A stretch of DNA of 64,000 nt. Origin: Burkholderia sp. Ax-1719. Lineage in GTDB: Bacteria; Pseudomonadota; Gammaproteobacteria; Burkholderiales; Burkholderiaceae. Where the stretch lies: the NCBI RefSeq assembly GCF_011753055.1, contig NZ_VWWJ01000002.1:1-64000 (forward strand). The letters are read 5' to 3'. The position numbers and the translations under genes were made by a program. The notes under the pieces were generated by a model, which was given only the letters and a program-made list of their open reading frames with translations, searched no databases and was not told the DNA's origin. Shown here piece after piece: positions 44,210 through 52,777 of the stretch. Numbering within the stretch: position 1 is the first letter of the stretch; every line of letters starts with the position of its first letter.

Positions 44210-45109
44210 GTGGAGCTGGCTCAACTGCAGATCTTTCGCGAAATCGCCGATGCGGGCAGCGTGCAGGCCGCGGCGCTTCGGCTGCACCGCGTGCCGTCCA
44301 ATCTGACCACGCGCCTGAAACAACTGGAGGAGGAACTGGGCGCGGAGCTGTTCATCCGCGAAAAGATGCGCCTGCGGCTGTCCGCGACGGGCGCGGCGTT
44401 TCTCGATTACACACGCCGTATTCTCGATCTGGTCGACGAAGCGAAGCTGTCCGTGGCGGGCGACGAGCCGCGCGGCGCGCTGCCGCTCGGTTCGCTCGAA
44501 AGTGTGGCGGCCGTGCGCATTCCGCCGGTGCTGGCGGCGTTTCATCGGCGCTATCCGGAAGTGGCGCTCGATCTGTCGACGGGGCCGTCGGGCGAACTGA
44601 TCGATCGCGTGCTGGAAGGGGAACTGGCGGCGGCTTTCGTCGACGGGCCGGTTTCGCATCCCATGCTGACCGGCGTGCCCGTGTTCAGCGAGGAACTGGT
44701 GCTGATTTCGGCGGCCAATCGCAAGCCGATCAAGCGCGCCAAGGACGTGAACGGCGCGAACATCTACGCGTTCCGCTCGAACTGTTCGTATCGGCGCACA
44801 TTCGAGCGCTGGTTCGAGGAGGATCATGCCGCGCCCGGACGCGTGTTCGAACTGGAGTCGTATCACGGCATGCTGGCGTGCGTGTCGGCGGGCGCGGGTC
44901 TCGCGCTGCTGCCTGCAAGCTTGCTGGAGAGCATGCCGAGCCGGGGCGCGGTGACGGCGCACAAGCTGCCGGCCTCGGTGCGAGCGGTGACGATTTATCT
45001 GGTGTGGCGCAGCGATCTGCGCGCGCCCGCGGCGCTGCGGCGGCTGGTGGAAATGCTGGAGGCGCAACGGGCCGAAGCGACCGACAAACCCGTCGAAACC
45101 ACGGCATGA
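44210..45109 (+). CDS. LysR-type regulator
   Basis: A 299-aa LysR protein: HTH at residues 1-60 (ELAQLQIFREIADAGSVQAA with recognition helix VPSNLTTRLKQLEEELG) and a substrate-binding domain. The start is GTG at 44210 with CGGAG seven bases upstream; a TTG 30 bases earlier is an alternative. It is transcribed divergently from the aldehyde dehydrogenase gene, the standard layout for a LysR regulator and its target. Confidence 0.9.
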   Translation: MELAQLQIFREIADAGSVQAAALRLHRVPSNLTTRLKQLEEELGAELFIREKMRLRLSATGAAFLDYTRRILDLVDEAKLSVAGDEPRGALPLGSLESVAAVRIPPVLAAFHRRYPEVALDLSTGPSGELIDRVLEGELAAAFVDGPVSHPMLTGVPVFSEELVLISAANRKPIKRAKDVNGANIYAFRSNCSYRRTFERWFEEDHAAPGRVFELESYHGMLACVSAGAGLALLPASLLESMPSRGAVTAHKLPASVRAVTIYLVWRSDLRAPAALRRLVEMLEAQRAEATDKPVETTA

Positions 45110-45113
45110 AAAG

Positions 45114-45156
45114 CGCTCCGGCACGCCGATGGACACATTATCGGCAAGCCGGAGCG
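45114..45156. terminator. Long stem-loop between convergent genes
   Basis: Outer arms CGCTCCGGC / GCCGGAGCG (9 bp) and inner arms GCCGAT / ATCGGC (6 bp) around a nine-base loop, right after the LysR stop. It lacks a T-run, so termination is possible but unproven. Confidence 0.45.
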
Positions 45157-45319
45157 AACCCCAGTCCAGACCGGCTCATCGAGATTATCGAGCGGCCCAG
45201 GTAGTCTCGGAGAAGACTGCGCGCATCGTAGCAAGCGGGTTTGCTATCGTGAACGAAGCCTTTGGCATAACGAAATCAGCGCGTGCCTTCGATGATGCTT
45301 CGATGTTGTTCACGCGCCT

Positions 45320-46786
45320 TCAGTCATGCGCATGCAAGCGCCGATGCAACGGCCCAAGCGCCATCGACAGCAGCACGCACACAGCCAGAATCGCCACCAG
45401 CGCGAACATCGACACCTTGAAGGCCGCTGCGTAATCGTGCGCCGCGGGATGCGCGCCCAGCCGCGCGAAGAACAAGCCGCCGAGCGTCGCCGCGCCCACC
45501 GCCGCGCCGATCTGCAGCATCGCCGTGACCATGCCCGATGCCACGCCCGCACGCGCCGGTTCGACTTCGGCGAGCACGATGCGTACCACGGACGGCAGCA
45601 CCAGGCCCTGGCCGATCCCCATCGCCGCAAGTCCCACGTAGAAGCCCGCGCCCGGCGCCGAAGCGCCCGCAAGCGTCGCCGCCGTGGCAAGCCCAAGCGC
45701 GATCAGCACATAGCCGAGCGTGAGCACGCGATAGCCGCCGAAACGCGCGACGAGACGCGGCATCACGAGCGGACTAGACAGAAAGCCCACGCCGAACGGC
45801 AGGATCGCGAACCCCGACGCGAGCGGCGACCAGTGCAGCCCGCCTTGCAGGTAAATGCCGTAGCTCAGGAAAAACGCGCTCAGCAGATAGAACAGAAACG
45901 CCAGCGCAAGCCCCAGCGCCACCACGGGATTGCGCAGCAGCCGCACATCGAGCAGCGGATCCTTGCCTGCCGCAAGTGTGCGCATTTCCACGCGCAGCAG
46001 CAGGCCCAGCACGGGCGCCGATGCGGCCAGGCAAAACAGCATCCACGCGGGCCAGCCTTCCTCGCGACCGCGCGTGAGCGGGTAGACCAACATCAGCAGA
46101 AACAGCGACAACAGCAGCGTGCCGGGCAGGTCGATACGCGCGCCGCGCGGCGGCCGGCTTTCTGGAATAAAGCGCCAGCTGCCGAGCAATGCGAGGACGC
46201 CAATCGGCAGGTTGACGAGAAAGATCGCGCGCCAGCCCAGCCCGAACGGATGCAGGCTGATGAGCGCGCCGCCGCCCAACTGGCCGATCACCGCCGCGAC
46301 GCCGAACACGAAGCCGTAAAGGCCCATCACGCGCACCTGCTCGTGCGGCGCGTAGACGCTGCGGATGGTCGCCAGCACCTGCGGCGCGAGCACGGCGGCG
46401 AAGAGGCCCTGCAGGATCCGCCCGAACACGAGCACCGTGCCATCGGCGGCGAGACCGCAGAGCGTCGAAGCCAGCACGAAACCCGCCATGCCGATCATGA
46501 ACATGCGCTTGCGGCCGTAGAGGTCACCCAGCCGCCCGCCCGTGATCTGCGCGACCGCGTTGGCGCAGGCGTAGGCAGAGACCACGAGCTGCAATTGCGA
46601 TGCGCTGGCGGCCAGACCGTCGTGAATCGAGGGCATCGCCAGATTGACGATGAAGTAGTCGACTGGCGGCAGGATCGCGCCGATCAGCAGGACGACCAGC
46701 GCCCAGCCTGAATGACCGTGCGCGGCAGCGCAGGCGGAAGGAGGCGCAGCCGCGCGCGGCGCGGCGGTGAGGGTGTTGTCGGACAT
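45320..46786 (-). CDS. MFS drug exporter, DHA2 (EmrB/QacA) family
   Basis: A 488-aa inner-membrane transporter with 14 predicted helices. Motifs include PPVDYFIVNLAMPSIHDGL in helix 1 (motif D1-like), GRLGDLYGRKRMFMIG (motif A), RILQGLFAAVLAPQVLATIR (motif B) and a motif C-like Gly-rich helix 5 (GFVFGVAAVIGQLGGGALIS). Exporters of this family expel drugs and other hydrophobic or aromatic compounds. It is divergent from a LysR gene across a 166-base region with a strong palindrome, so it is likely induced by its substrate. Confidence 0.9.
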   Translation of the reverse strand: MSDNTLTAAPRAAAPPSACAAAHGHSGWALVVLLIGAILPPVDYFIVNLAMPSIHDGLAASASQLQLVVSAYACANAVAQITGGRLGDLYGRKRMFMIGMAGFVLASTLCGLAADGTVLVFGRILQGLFAAVLAPQVLATIRSVYAPHEQVRVMGLYGFVFGVAAVIGQLGGGALISLHPFGLGWRAIFLVNLPIGVLALLGSWRFIPESRPPRGARIDLPGTLLLSLFLLMLVYPLTRGREEGWPAWMLFCLAASAPVLGLLLRVEMRTLAAGKDPLLDVRLLRNPVVALGLALAFLFYLLSAFFLSYGIYLQGGLHWSPLASGFAILPFGVGFLSSPLVMPRLVARFGGYRVLTLGYVLIALGLATAATLAGASAPGAGFYVGLAAMGIGQGLVLPSVVRIVLAEVEPARAGVASGMVTAMLQIGAAVGAATLGGLFFARLGAHPAAHDYAAAFKVSMFALVAILAVCVLLSMALGPLHRRLHAHD

Positions 46787-46865
46787 GGCGGACTCGTCTC
46801 AAGAGTGGCTGGTGCAGCGGGCGCGCCATCACGGGTTGGCGCACTGCACCATTGGATGAGCCATT

Positions 46866-46877
46866 GTGCTATAGCAC
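46866..46877. promoter_or_regulatory. 12-bp palindrome GTGCTATAGCAC
   Basis: A perfect palindrome in the exporter/LysR divergent region, nearer the exporter start. It may be a second binding site or overlap the exporter promoter. Confidence 0.4.
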
Positions 46878-46908
46878 GCATCCGGCGGAAAAGCGGGAAT
46901 AAGTGGTA

Positions 46909-46935
46909 CTATCCATCGAGTTAATCGATGGATAG
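46909..46935. promoter_or_regulatory. 27-bp inverted repeat, likely LysR operator
   Basis: Perfect 11-bp arms CTATCCATCGA and TCGATGGATAG separated by GTTAA, 18 bases before the LysR start. It contains the T-N11-A spacing of LysR boxes and lies where an autoregulatory site is expected. Confidence 0.75.
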
Positions 46936-46952
46936 CGAGGCAGGGGAACAGC

Positions 46953-47825
46953 ATGCGCGGTTTCGAACTGGATCAGTTGCGCACCTTCACGGTGGTGGTG
47001 GATGCGGGCAGCCTCACGGCCGCCGCGCCATCGCTGCATCTGTCGCAGTCCACGGTCAGCGAGCAGATGCGCAAGCTGGAGGTGCGCGCGGGCGTGCCGT
47101 TGTTCGTGCGCAGCAAACGCGGGGTCGAAACCACGCCCGCAGGCGCCCGGCTGCTGACGCACGCGCGCCGCATCGTGGCGCTCAACGAAGCCGCCTTCGA
47201 CGATGTGCGCGGCCAGGCGATCAAGGGCGAGTTGCGCGTCGCCATCACCGATTACTACCGCACCCACGAAGTGGCCGGCATGCTTGCGCGGCTGCGCGAG
47301 TGCTATCCGCAACTGAGTCTGCACGTGAGCACGATGAAGAGCGTCGAGATCGAGCAGGCGCACGCGCGCCGCGAAATCGACCTGGGCGTGGTGATGAATA
47401 TGTCGGTGGGCGCGGTGCGGCCCGCGAGCGGCGATGCGCGCTGGGTGCTGCGCCGCGAGCCGCTGCATTGGGTCGCTTCACCCGCGCTGGCGGAGACATT
47501 GCCCGACCCGCTGCCGCTCGTGCTGCTACCGAACGACTGCATGCTGCATCAGATTGCGGTGCATTCGCTGGAGGAGCAGGGGCGTGCTTTCGTGATGGGC
47601 CATAGCGCGTCGGGCGTGGCGGGCTTGCAGTCGATGCTGGCGGCGGGGCTGGGCGTGGGATGCCTGTGCGCGTCGGCGGTGCCGGACGGTCTGGTGCGAC
47701 TGCCGGCGCGTCATCGGTTGCCCGCGCTGCCGGAAGCGGTGTTTTCGCTCACGCCGCCGCTGGATGGGGAGAGCGAGACGGTGACGCAGGCGCGCGAGGT
47801 GTTGGCGCGACAACTGGTGGTTTGA
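46953..47825 (+). CDS. LysR-type regulator of the adjacent exporter
   Basis: A 290-aa LysR protein: HTH at residues 5-65 (LDQLRTFTVVVDAGSLTAAA, SQSTVSEQMRKLEVRAG) and a typical effector domain. The start MRGFELDQ is fixed by the HTH alignment and a purine-rich site (GAGGCAGGGGAA). It is divergent from the DHA2 exporter, and a long palindrome sits between them. Confidence 0.92.
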   Translation: MRGFELDQLRTFTVVVDAGSLTAAAPSLHLSQSTVSEQMRKLEVRAGVPLFVRSKRGVETTPAGARLLTHARRIVALNEAAFDDVRGQAIKGELRVAITDYYRTHEVAGMLARLRECYPQLSLHVSTMKSVEIEQAHARREIDLGVVMNMSVGAVRPASGDARWVLRREPLHWVASPALAETLPDPLPLVLLPNDCMLHQIAVHSLEEQGRAFVMGHSASGVAGLQSMLAAGLGVGCLCASAVPDGLVRLPARHRLPALPEAVFSLTPPLDGESETVTQAREVLARQLVV

Positions 47826-47843
47826 GCGTGGCGAGTGAGGCGC

Positions 47844-49034
47844 TCACCACCCGATCCGATGTTTCTCGTCGGTTTCGCGATGGCGCACGTCGTCGTCGCT
47901 ATGCAGATAGAGGCTGGTGGTGCTCAGCGACGCGTGGCCCAGGTTATCGCGCACGAGGCGCAGATCGACGTCGCCATCGGCCATGTGCGAGCCCGCGCTG
48001 TGCCGCAGCCAGTGCGCCGACGCCGCCTCAAGCCGCGCCGCGCGCGCCTGGGCCTGCGCGGAATCCGCCGCCCCATCCATCTCGCGCAAACGCTGCGCCG
48101 CGCCCGCAAAAATCCCCTTCACGATCGTATGCAGCGCCGTGCGCGTGAGTGGCTTGAGCGATTTGCCGATCGGCAGCACCAGCGGCGTGCTCTCGTGCGG
48201 CGCGGGCAGCGCGGCAAGACCGCGCGCGGTGCGGTAGCGCGCCAGCTCCGTCATCATTTCGGCGGTCGCGGGCACGAGTCGCCGACGCTCGCCCTTGCCC
48301 AGCACATCGAGCCACCAGCGCTCCACTCCCGAGCCATCGCGGCGCGCGAAAAAATCGCCCATCGTGTTCCCGCCAACTTCGGAGATACGCAGGCCGCCCA
48401 GATACAGCAGCGTGAGCAGCCAGCGCGTGCGGCTGTGATGCTCGCGCTCGCGCGCGCTCTCGCGCGGCAGACTGTCGACGTACGCTTTCACCTCGTCCCA
48501 CAATTCGCGTTCCAGATAGCGCGTGATGCGCGGCGCGGCACGGCGCGCACGCTGGCGCGAGAGCGAAAGCGGATTGCCGGCCAGATAACCGGCGCTCACG
48601 AGCCAGGAAAACAGCGTGTTGAGGATCACCATCGCCTGACGCTGACTGGCGGCGGACAGGGGCCCGTAGAACGGCCGCCAGCGCGCATCGTCGCGCGCGT
48701 GCTTGCGGCCGCCGCCCGCGACCCAGCGCGCGGCGGGCTGCGGATCGGCGAGAAAATGCTGATACGCGAGCAGATCCTCGTGCGTAAGCGAAGACAGCGG
48801 CTTGCCCAGTTGCACGATGGCCCAGAGCAGCAGGCGCTCGCTTTCCTTGCGATAGGTCTCGAACGTGGCCTTGGAGTCGGCGACGCGCGCGAGCCACGCG
48901 CGGATCGCTTCGAGGTCGTTGGCCGCCGCAATCTGCATGCGGCCAGGCGCGCGATTGACGCCGTCGCGGCCATCGAGATCGGCGGGCAGTTCGAGGGCGT
49001 CGAGCGGACGGGGAGCGAGCAGGGCGGTGTGCAT
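47844..49034 (-). CDS. Tyrosine recombinase / phage integrase family
   Basis: A 396-aa recombinase with an N-terminal SAM-like core-binding domain (about 40-155) and a catalytic domain with the full set Arg216 (GGLRISEV), Lys248 (GKGERRR), His341/Arg344 (HWLRHSAGSH), His367 (LGHASLSTT) and Tyr376 (SLYLHSDDD). It therefore should be active. No excisionase, phage genes, tRNA or attachment repeat is visible nearby, so it is either a domesticated chromosomal recombinase or what is left of an element. Confidence 0.92.
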   Translation of the reverse strand: MHTALLAPRPLDALELPADLDGRDGVNRAPGRMQIAAANDLEAIRAWLARVADSKATFETYRKESERLLLWAIVQLGKPLSSLTHEDLLAYQHFLADPQPAARWVAGGGRKHARDDARWRPFYGPLSAASQRQAMVILNTLFSWLVSAGYLAGNPLSLSRQRARRAAPRITRYLERELWDEVKAYVDSLPRESAREREHHSRTRWLLTLLYLGGLRISEVGGNTMGDFFARRDGSGVERWWLDVLGKGERRRLVPATAEMMTELARYRTARGLAALPAPHESTPLVLPIGKSLKPLTRTALHTIVKGIFAGAAQRLREMDGAADSAQAQARAARLEAASAHWLRHSAGSHMADGDVDLRLVRDNLGHASLSTTSLYLHSDDDVRHRETDEKHRIGW

Positions 49035-49104
49035 GTCGAAACGTGGATGAAACCACGTGGACTATAACGCGGATCGCGCGCCGCCCGAAGCGTGCGCCCG
49101 GACG

Positions 49105-49133
49105 AAAAAAAACCGCGCGGCCCTTGCGGGCGG
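49105..49133 (-). terminator. Terminator after the flotillin gene
   Basis: On the minus strand a GC-rich hairpin with a GCAA loop (GCCC-GCAA-GGGC inside CCGC/GCGG) is followed by eight T. It lies 25 bases after the flotillin stop. Confidence 0.75.
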
Positions 49134-49157
49134 CACGGCGTTGGCGGAGGGCGCGTT

Positions 49158-50894
49158 CTAGCTTGTGGCGCTCGCATCCGGCAGACGCGGACCGTAGTGG
49201 GCGGCGTGGGCCGGATCGACGCCGTTGATGGCGGGCGGCGCGCTCGTGATTTCGGCATGGCTGGCCGCAGCCGATGCACCCGGCACCATCGCCGACAAGG
49301 TCGAGCCGTTCAGACCGATTTCCTTGAGCAGCGAATCGACCAGCGGGGCGTGCGCGCGATAGGCCAGCGCCGCCGACATGGCCTGCTCGGCCAGATTGCC
49401 GTTGCCATTGCCGCCCACGGACACGCCGTCGTTGGCCGCGCCGCCCTGGCGGTTCAGACCATCGACCTGAATGATCTTGATGCCGTCGATGGACTTCATC
49501 GGCTCGACGGTCTGCGCGATGATCGACGGCAGCGCCTGCAGCAAGGCCAGCTTGAACTTCAGCGAAGTCTGGTCCGACGAGAGCGTGTTGATCGCGTCGT
49601 TCAGGGCGCGCTGCGCCTCGGCTTCGGCGAGTCCCTTCTTGCGGGCGGCTTCGGCCAGTTCAACGATCGCCGTGGCCTGCATTTGCGCGGCTTCACGTTC
49701 CGCGCGCGCCTTGGTCGTGACGTGCACCGCGCTCGTTTCCGCTTCCTGTGCGGCTTCGATCAGCGCGACCTGCTTGGCGCGGTCGGCTTCGGCGGTGCGG
49801 CGCGTGGTTTCCACGAGCTGCTCGGCCTTGACCGCTTCGGCGAGGGACTCATTGGCGCGCGCCTGCGCCGTCGATTGCGCTTCCGACTTCTGCGCGATGA
49901 TGATCGCGCGTTCCTGCTCGGCAATCTGCGTGACCTTGGCCTGCTCGATTTCCTTCACGCGGATTTCGCGGTCGGCTTCCACCTTGCGCGAACGCACGGC
50001 CTGCTCGCGCTCGATTTCTGATTCCTGCACCTGACGCTCGGCAGCGATACGGCTTTGCTCGGCTTCCTGGTGGCGCTGCGCCTCGAACGCGGTGATGCGT
50101 GCGTTCTGTTCGGCGGTACGCGTCTTCACCTGCTGCTCCTGCTCAAGCTTCATGAACGATTCCTGCTGATCGATCTCGAGACGCTTGGAGAGCGCATCGC
50201 GATTCTTCTCGCGCACGGAAACTTCGGTATCCTGCTCGACCTCGTTGCGCTCCTTGCGACGGCGCTCGGTTTCCTGCGTGAGTTTGGTGAGACCTTCGGC
50301 GTCGAACGCGTTGTTCGGATCGAAGTATTCCTTCGAGGTCTGGTTGAAGTTGGTGAGCGAGACGCTTTCCAGCTCCAGGCCGTTTTTGGTGAGGTCTTCC
50401 GCCACGGTGTTCTGCACGCCTTGCACGAATTTTTCGCGTGCGTCCTGCAGGTCCTGCATGGTCATTTGCGCGGCCGTCGAGCGCAGCGCATCGACGAACT
50501 TGTCGTCCACCAGCGCGCGCAGGTTTTCGGGCGCGAGCGTGCGCTGGCCGAGCGTTTGGGCGGCGGTCGAAACGCCTTCGGCAGTGGGCGCGACGCGCAC
50601 GAAGAACGCCACCACGACGTCGACGCGCATGCGGTCCTTGGTGATCAGGCTATCGCGCGAGGCGCGGCTGACTTCGAGCTTGAGCGTGTTCATGTTGATC
50701 GGAATGACCTCATGGAACACGGGCAACACGACCGCGCCGCCGCTCATGATGACGCGCTGGCCGCCCAGACCCGTGCGCACGAAGGCGCGTTCGGCTGAAG
50801 CGCGCACGTAGAGGCGCGCGAAAATCAGGCCGATGAGGCCGAGGCCGACGATGACCGCCAGACCGACGGCACCCCAGAATATGATCGTATCCAT
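49158..50894 (-). CDS. yqiK: Flotillin (YqiK/FloT type)
   Basis: A 578-aa flotillin: N-terminal membrane helix (IIFWGAVGLAVIVGLGLIGL), SPFH domain (about 30-200: RTGLGGQRVIMSGGAVVLPV, VSRASRDSLITKDRMRVDV), and a long coiled coil rich in Glu/Ala repeats (200-440). The C-terminal tail has a Gly/Asn linker (SVGGNGNGN). Flotillins form membrane microdomain scaffolds. In E. coli yqiK is paired with yqiJ, and here too a yqiJ gene lies upstream, but the two are separated by a block of inverted repeats. Confidence 0.94.
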   Translation of the reverse strand: MDTIIFWGAVGLAVIVGLGLIGLIFARLYVRASAERAFVRTGLGGQRVIMSGGAVVLPVFHEVIPINMNTLKLEVSRASRDSLITKDRMRVDVVVAFFVRVAPTAEGVSTAAQTLGQRTLAPENLRALVDDKFVDALRSTAAQMTMQDLQDAREKFVQGVQNTVAEDLTKNGLELESVSLTNFNQTSKEYFDPNNAFDAEGLTKLTQETERRRKERNEVEQDTEVSVREKNRDALSKRLEIDQQESFMKLEQEQQVKTRTAEQNARITAFEAQRHQEAEQSRIAAERQVQESEIEREQAVRSRKVEADREIRVKEIEQAKVTQIAEQERAIIIAQKSEAQSTAQARANESLAEAVKAEQLVETTRRTAEADRAKQVALIEAAQEAETSAVHVTTKARAEREAAQMQATAIVELAEAARKKGLAEAEAQRALNDAINTLSSDQTSLKFKLALLQALPSIIAQTVEPMKSIDGIKIIQVDGLNRQGGAANDGVSVGGNGNGNLAEQAMSAALAYRAHAPLVDSLLKEIGLNGSTLSAMVPGASAAASHAEITSAPPAINGVDPAHAAHYGPRLPDASATS

Positions 50895-50933
50895 TGCGAT
50901 GGTTGACTCTCGATGTGGTTAAGAAAGTGTGTC

Positions 50934-51063
50934 CCCCTCTCCCTTGGGAGAGGGGTTAGGGGAGAGGGAGTGAGTGTGTATTCCACTCCCCAGCCCTCTC
51001 CCTGAGGGAGAGGGAGTAATCAGCCGCTCCCCTCTCCCTACGGGAGAGGGGCCGGGGGAGAGG
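50934..51063. repeat. Three adjacent CCCTCTCCC/GGGAGAGGG inverted repeats
   Basis: Three related hairpin units lie at about 50934-50970, 50985-51017 and 51028-51063. Each reads CCCTCTCCC, a 2-4 base loop, GGGAGAGGG, with a further GGGGAGAGG arm. They are short REP-like palindromes of a kind dispersed in many proteobacterial genomes. They fill the yqiJ-yqiK spacer, and the last unit extends into the 3' end of yqiJ. Confidence 0.88.
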
Positions 51064-51709
51064 TGTGGCGTGGACTCTTGATCGCCCGATACAACGACCC
51101 CGAAACCCGCGCAGTAATCAGCACCGTCTGCCCGCGCACGAACGCCAGTCCTGGCTCATCCGGCTCGATACGAACGTAATGCGCCTGGCCGAATTCATCG
51201 ACGAAACGTGCTTCAGCCGGATTACCCTGCGTAGCCTCGCCAGTAACAATCCTCACGGCGCGACCAATAAAATCAATCTCCGATAAGGCGCTCGATTCTT
51301 CCTGCGGCACGATACGGCCAATCGGCTTACCGGTTTTACGCACAAACACCAGCGAAAGCGGCAGCGCCACAACTGCCGCCAAAGCCGGCGGCAACATAAA
51401 ATGAAACAGCGCATGCAGCACCCACTGCAGCAGCAATCCCGCAATAGCAAAGCCTGTTAGAAACAGCGCGAGTAAAACAAGAAACGGCACGCGGCCCACA
51501 TGCAGCCAGCCGAGTAGCTGGCCGATAAAACCCGTATCCGCACCACTAGCCGCATGGTCGATATCGAATTGATGGGCAATCAGATTGCCCGCATGCGCCG
51601 TGACGCTAAAGCCGAACAATAAAGTCACGCTTTCCAGTACGGCGATCACAATCATGATGCCGATCGCCACGATGAATGGCGCATATCCCGGTTGCAACAA
51701 GGTGGTCAT
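51038..51709 (-). CDS. yqiJ: YqiJ-like membrane protein with OB-fold (flotillin partner)
   Basis: A 223-aa inner-membrane protein: a membrane helix at the start (APFIVAIGIMIVIAVLESVT), further helices to about residue 125 (FLVLLALFLTGFAIAGLLLQ), and a C-terminal NfeD-like OB-fold (RAVRIVTGEATQGNPAEARF, VRGQTVLITARVSGSLYRAI). It is the usual partner of YqiK flotillins. The final residues (HTSPPAPLP) and the stop codon are encoded by an inverted repeat, so the natural C-terminus has probably been changed by the insertion. Confidence 0.88.
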   Translation of the reverse strand: MTTLLQPGYAPFIVAIGIMIVIAVLESVTLLFGFSVTAHAGNLIAHQFDIDHAASGADTGFIGQLLGWLHVGRVPFLVLLALFLTGFAIAGLLLQWVLHALFHFMLPPALAAVVALPLSLVFVRKTGKPIGRIVPQEESSALSEIDFIGRAVRIVTGEATQGNPAEARFVDEFGQAHYVRIEPDEPGLAFVRGQTVLITARVSGSLYRAIKSPRHTSPPAPLP

Positions 51710-51907
51710 TGAGTTTTATCGTTTCTGCGTTATCCCGCTGTAAGTTTATATCGGAATGATGCAATGCACTAAATGCGTCACGCATAAAGGCATAAATAAA
51801 CCAATGCGGGTGGCATTAATCTAGCGCGTTGCACATAAAAAATCCGTAAATATCAGGTGAGGAGTGACAAGGTAATGACTGTCACGAAAGCTTGAATAAA
51901 ATTGCGA

Positions 51908-52756
51908 TTAAACCGTGGCGATCAGAAACGATTCGCCCCTGGCGGGTTTCAACCCGTCGTCGCGGCCGCTGAAATAGCGCGCGACGATCTCGTCGGTGCC
52001 GATGTGTTCGGCATGCGAGAAACCCGCTTCACGCGCGAGATCGAGCATTTGCCCGGGGCGAAAGAAACTCACGAACGGCGTGCCCGCCGCTCGTGCCCGC
52101 TCGTAGACGGCGGCATGCTGCGAGCGCTCCGGCTCGTCGATCATGTCCAGCGGCAGCGTGAATGTCATGGCCAGCAGGGAGCCGCGCGCGAGTTGCGTGA
52201 CTTCGCGCAGCGTCGCCAGGTTCGCTTCGCGCGTGAGATACATCGACACGCCCGTCGATGCCACCACCGCGGGCTGCGCGGAATCGAAACCCGCTTTCAC
52301 CAGCTGCGCGCGCCATGAATCGCCTGCCTCGAAATCGACGCCTACGAAGCGCAACCATTCCTGTTCGCGAAATCCCAGATCGGCGAGGCGCTGGCGTTTC
52401 CAGGTCTGCGTGTCCGGGTGATCGACTTCATACACGTGCATGCGCGCGGCGATCTCGGGGCGGCGTTGCGCGAAGGTATCGAGGCCCGCGCCCAGCAGGA
52501 CATATTGCGCGACGCCCTGCGCAAGCTGTGCCACGACCAGGTCTTCGATCAGGCGCGCGCGGCCCACGATCGAGGCGCGATAGCCGTGTGTGCCCTCGGG
52601 ATCCATATCGGGACGTTTGCGCCAGTGCGCGTCGGGTGCGGCGAGTTGCATGCCCAGTTCGTCTACCAGCACATGCGGCGCGGCATCGACCTGGACATGC
52701 AGCGCGCGCCAGAGCGCGGTGCGGATCGCGGTGGAATCGGGCGTAGCTGCGGACAT
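51908..52756 (-). CDS. Class I SAM methyltransferase (LCMT/PF04072 type)
   Basis: A 282-aa methyltransferase of the leucine carboxyl methyltransferase-like group: VLLGAGLDTFAQRRP (SAM-binding motif), VYEVDHPDTQTWKRQRL (acidic strand end) and VASTGVSMYLTREAN. Members methylate small acids or are of unknown substrate. It follows the LysR gene by 21 bases on the same strand, so it is probably co-transcribed with it. Confidence 0.88.
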   Translation of the reverse strand: MSAATPDSTAIRTALWRALHVQVDAAPHVLVDELGMQLAAPDAHWRKRPDMDPEGTHGYRASIVGRARLIEDLVVAQLAQGVAQYVLLGAGLDTFAQRRPEIAARMHVYEVDHPDTQTWKRQRLADLGFREQEWLRFVGVDFEAGDSWRAQLVKAGFDSAQPAVVASTGVSMYLTREANLATLREVTQLARGSLLAMTFTLPLDMIDEPERSQHAAVYERARAAGTPFVSFFRPGQMLDLAREAGFSHAEHIGTDEIVARYFSGRDDGLKPARGESFLIATV

Positions 52757-52777
52757 GTGCGTCTCCGGTGGCGTTAG

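Noticed and set aside
50934..51063. CRISPR-like array
   Set aside because: The units are inverted repeats with no spacers of uniform length and no cas genes; they fit REP-like palindromes.
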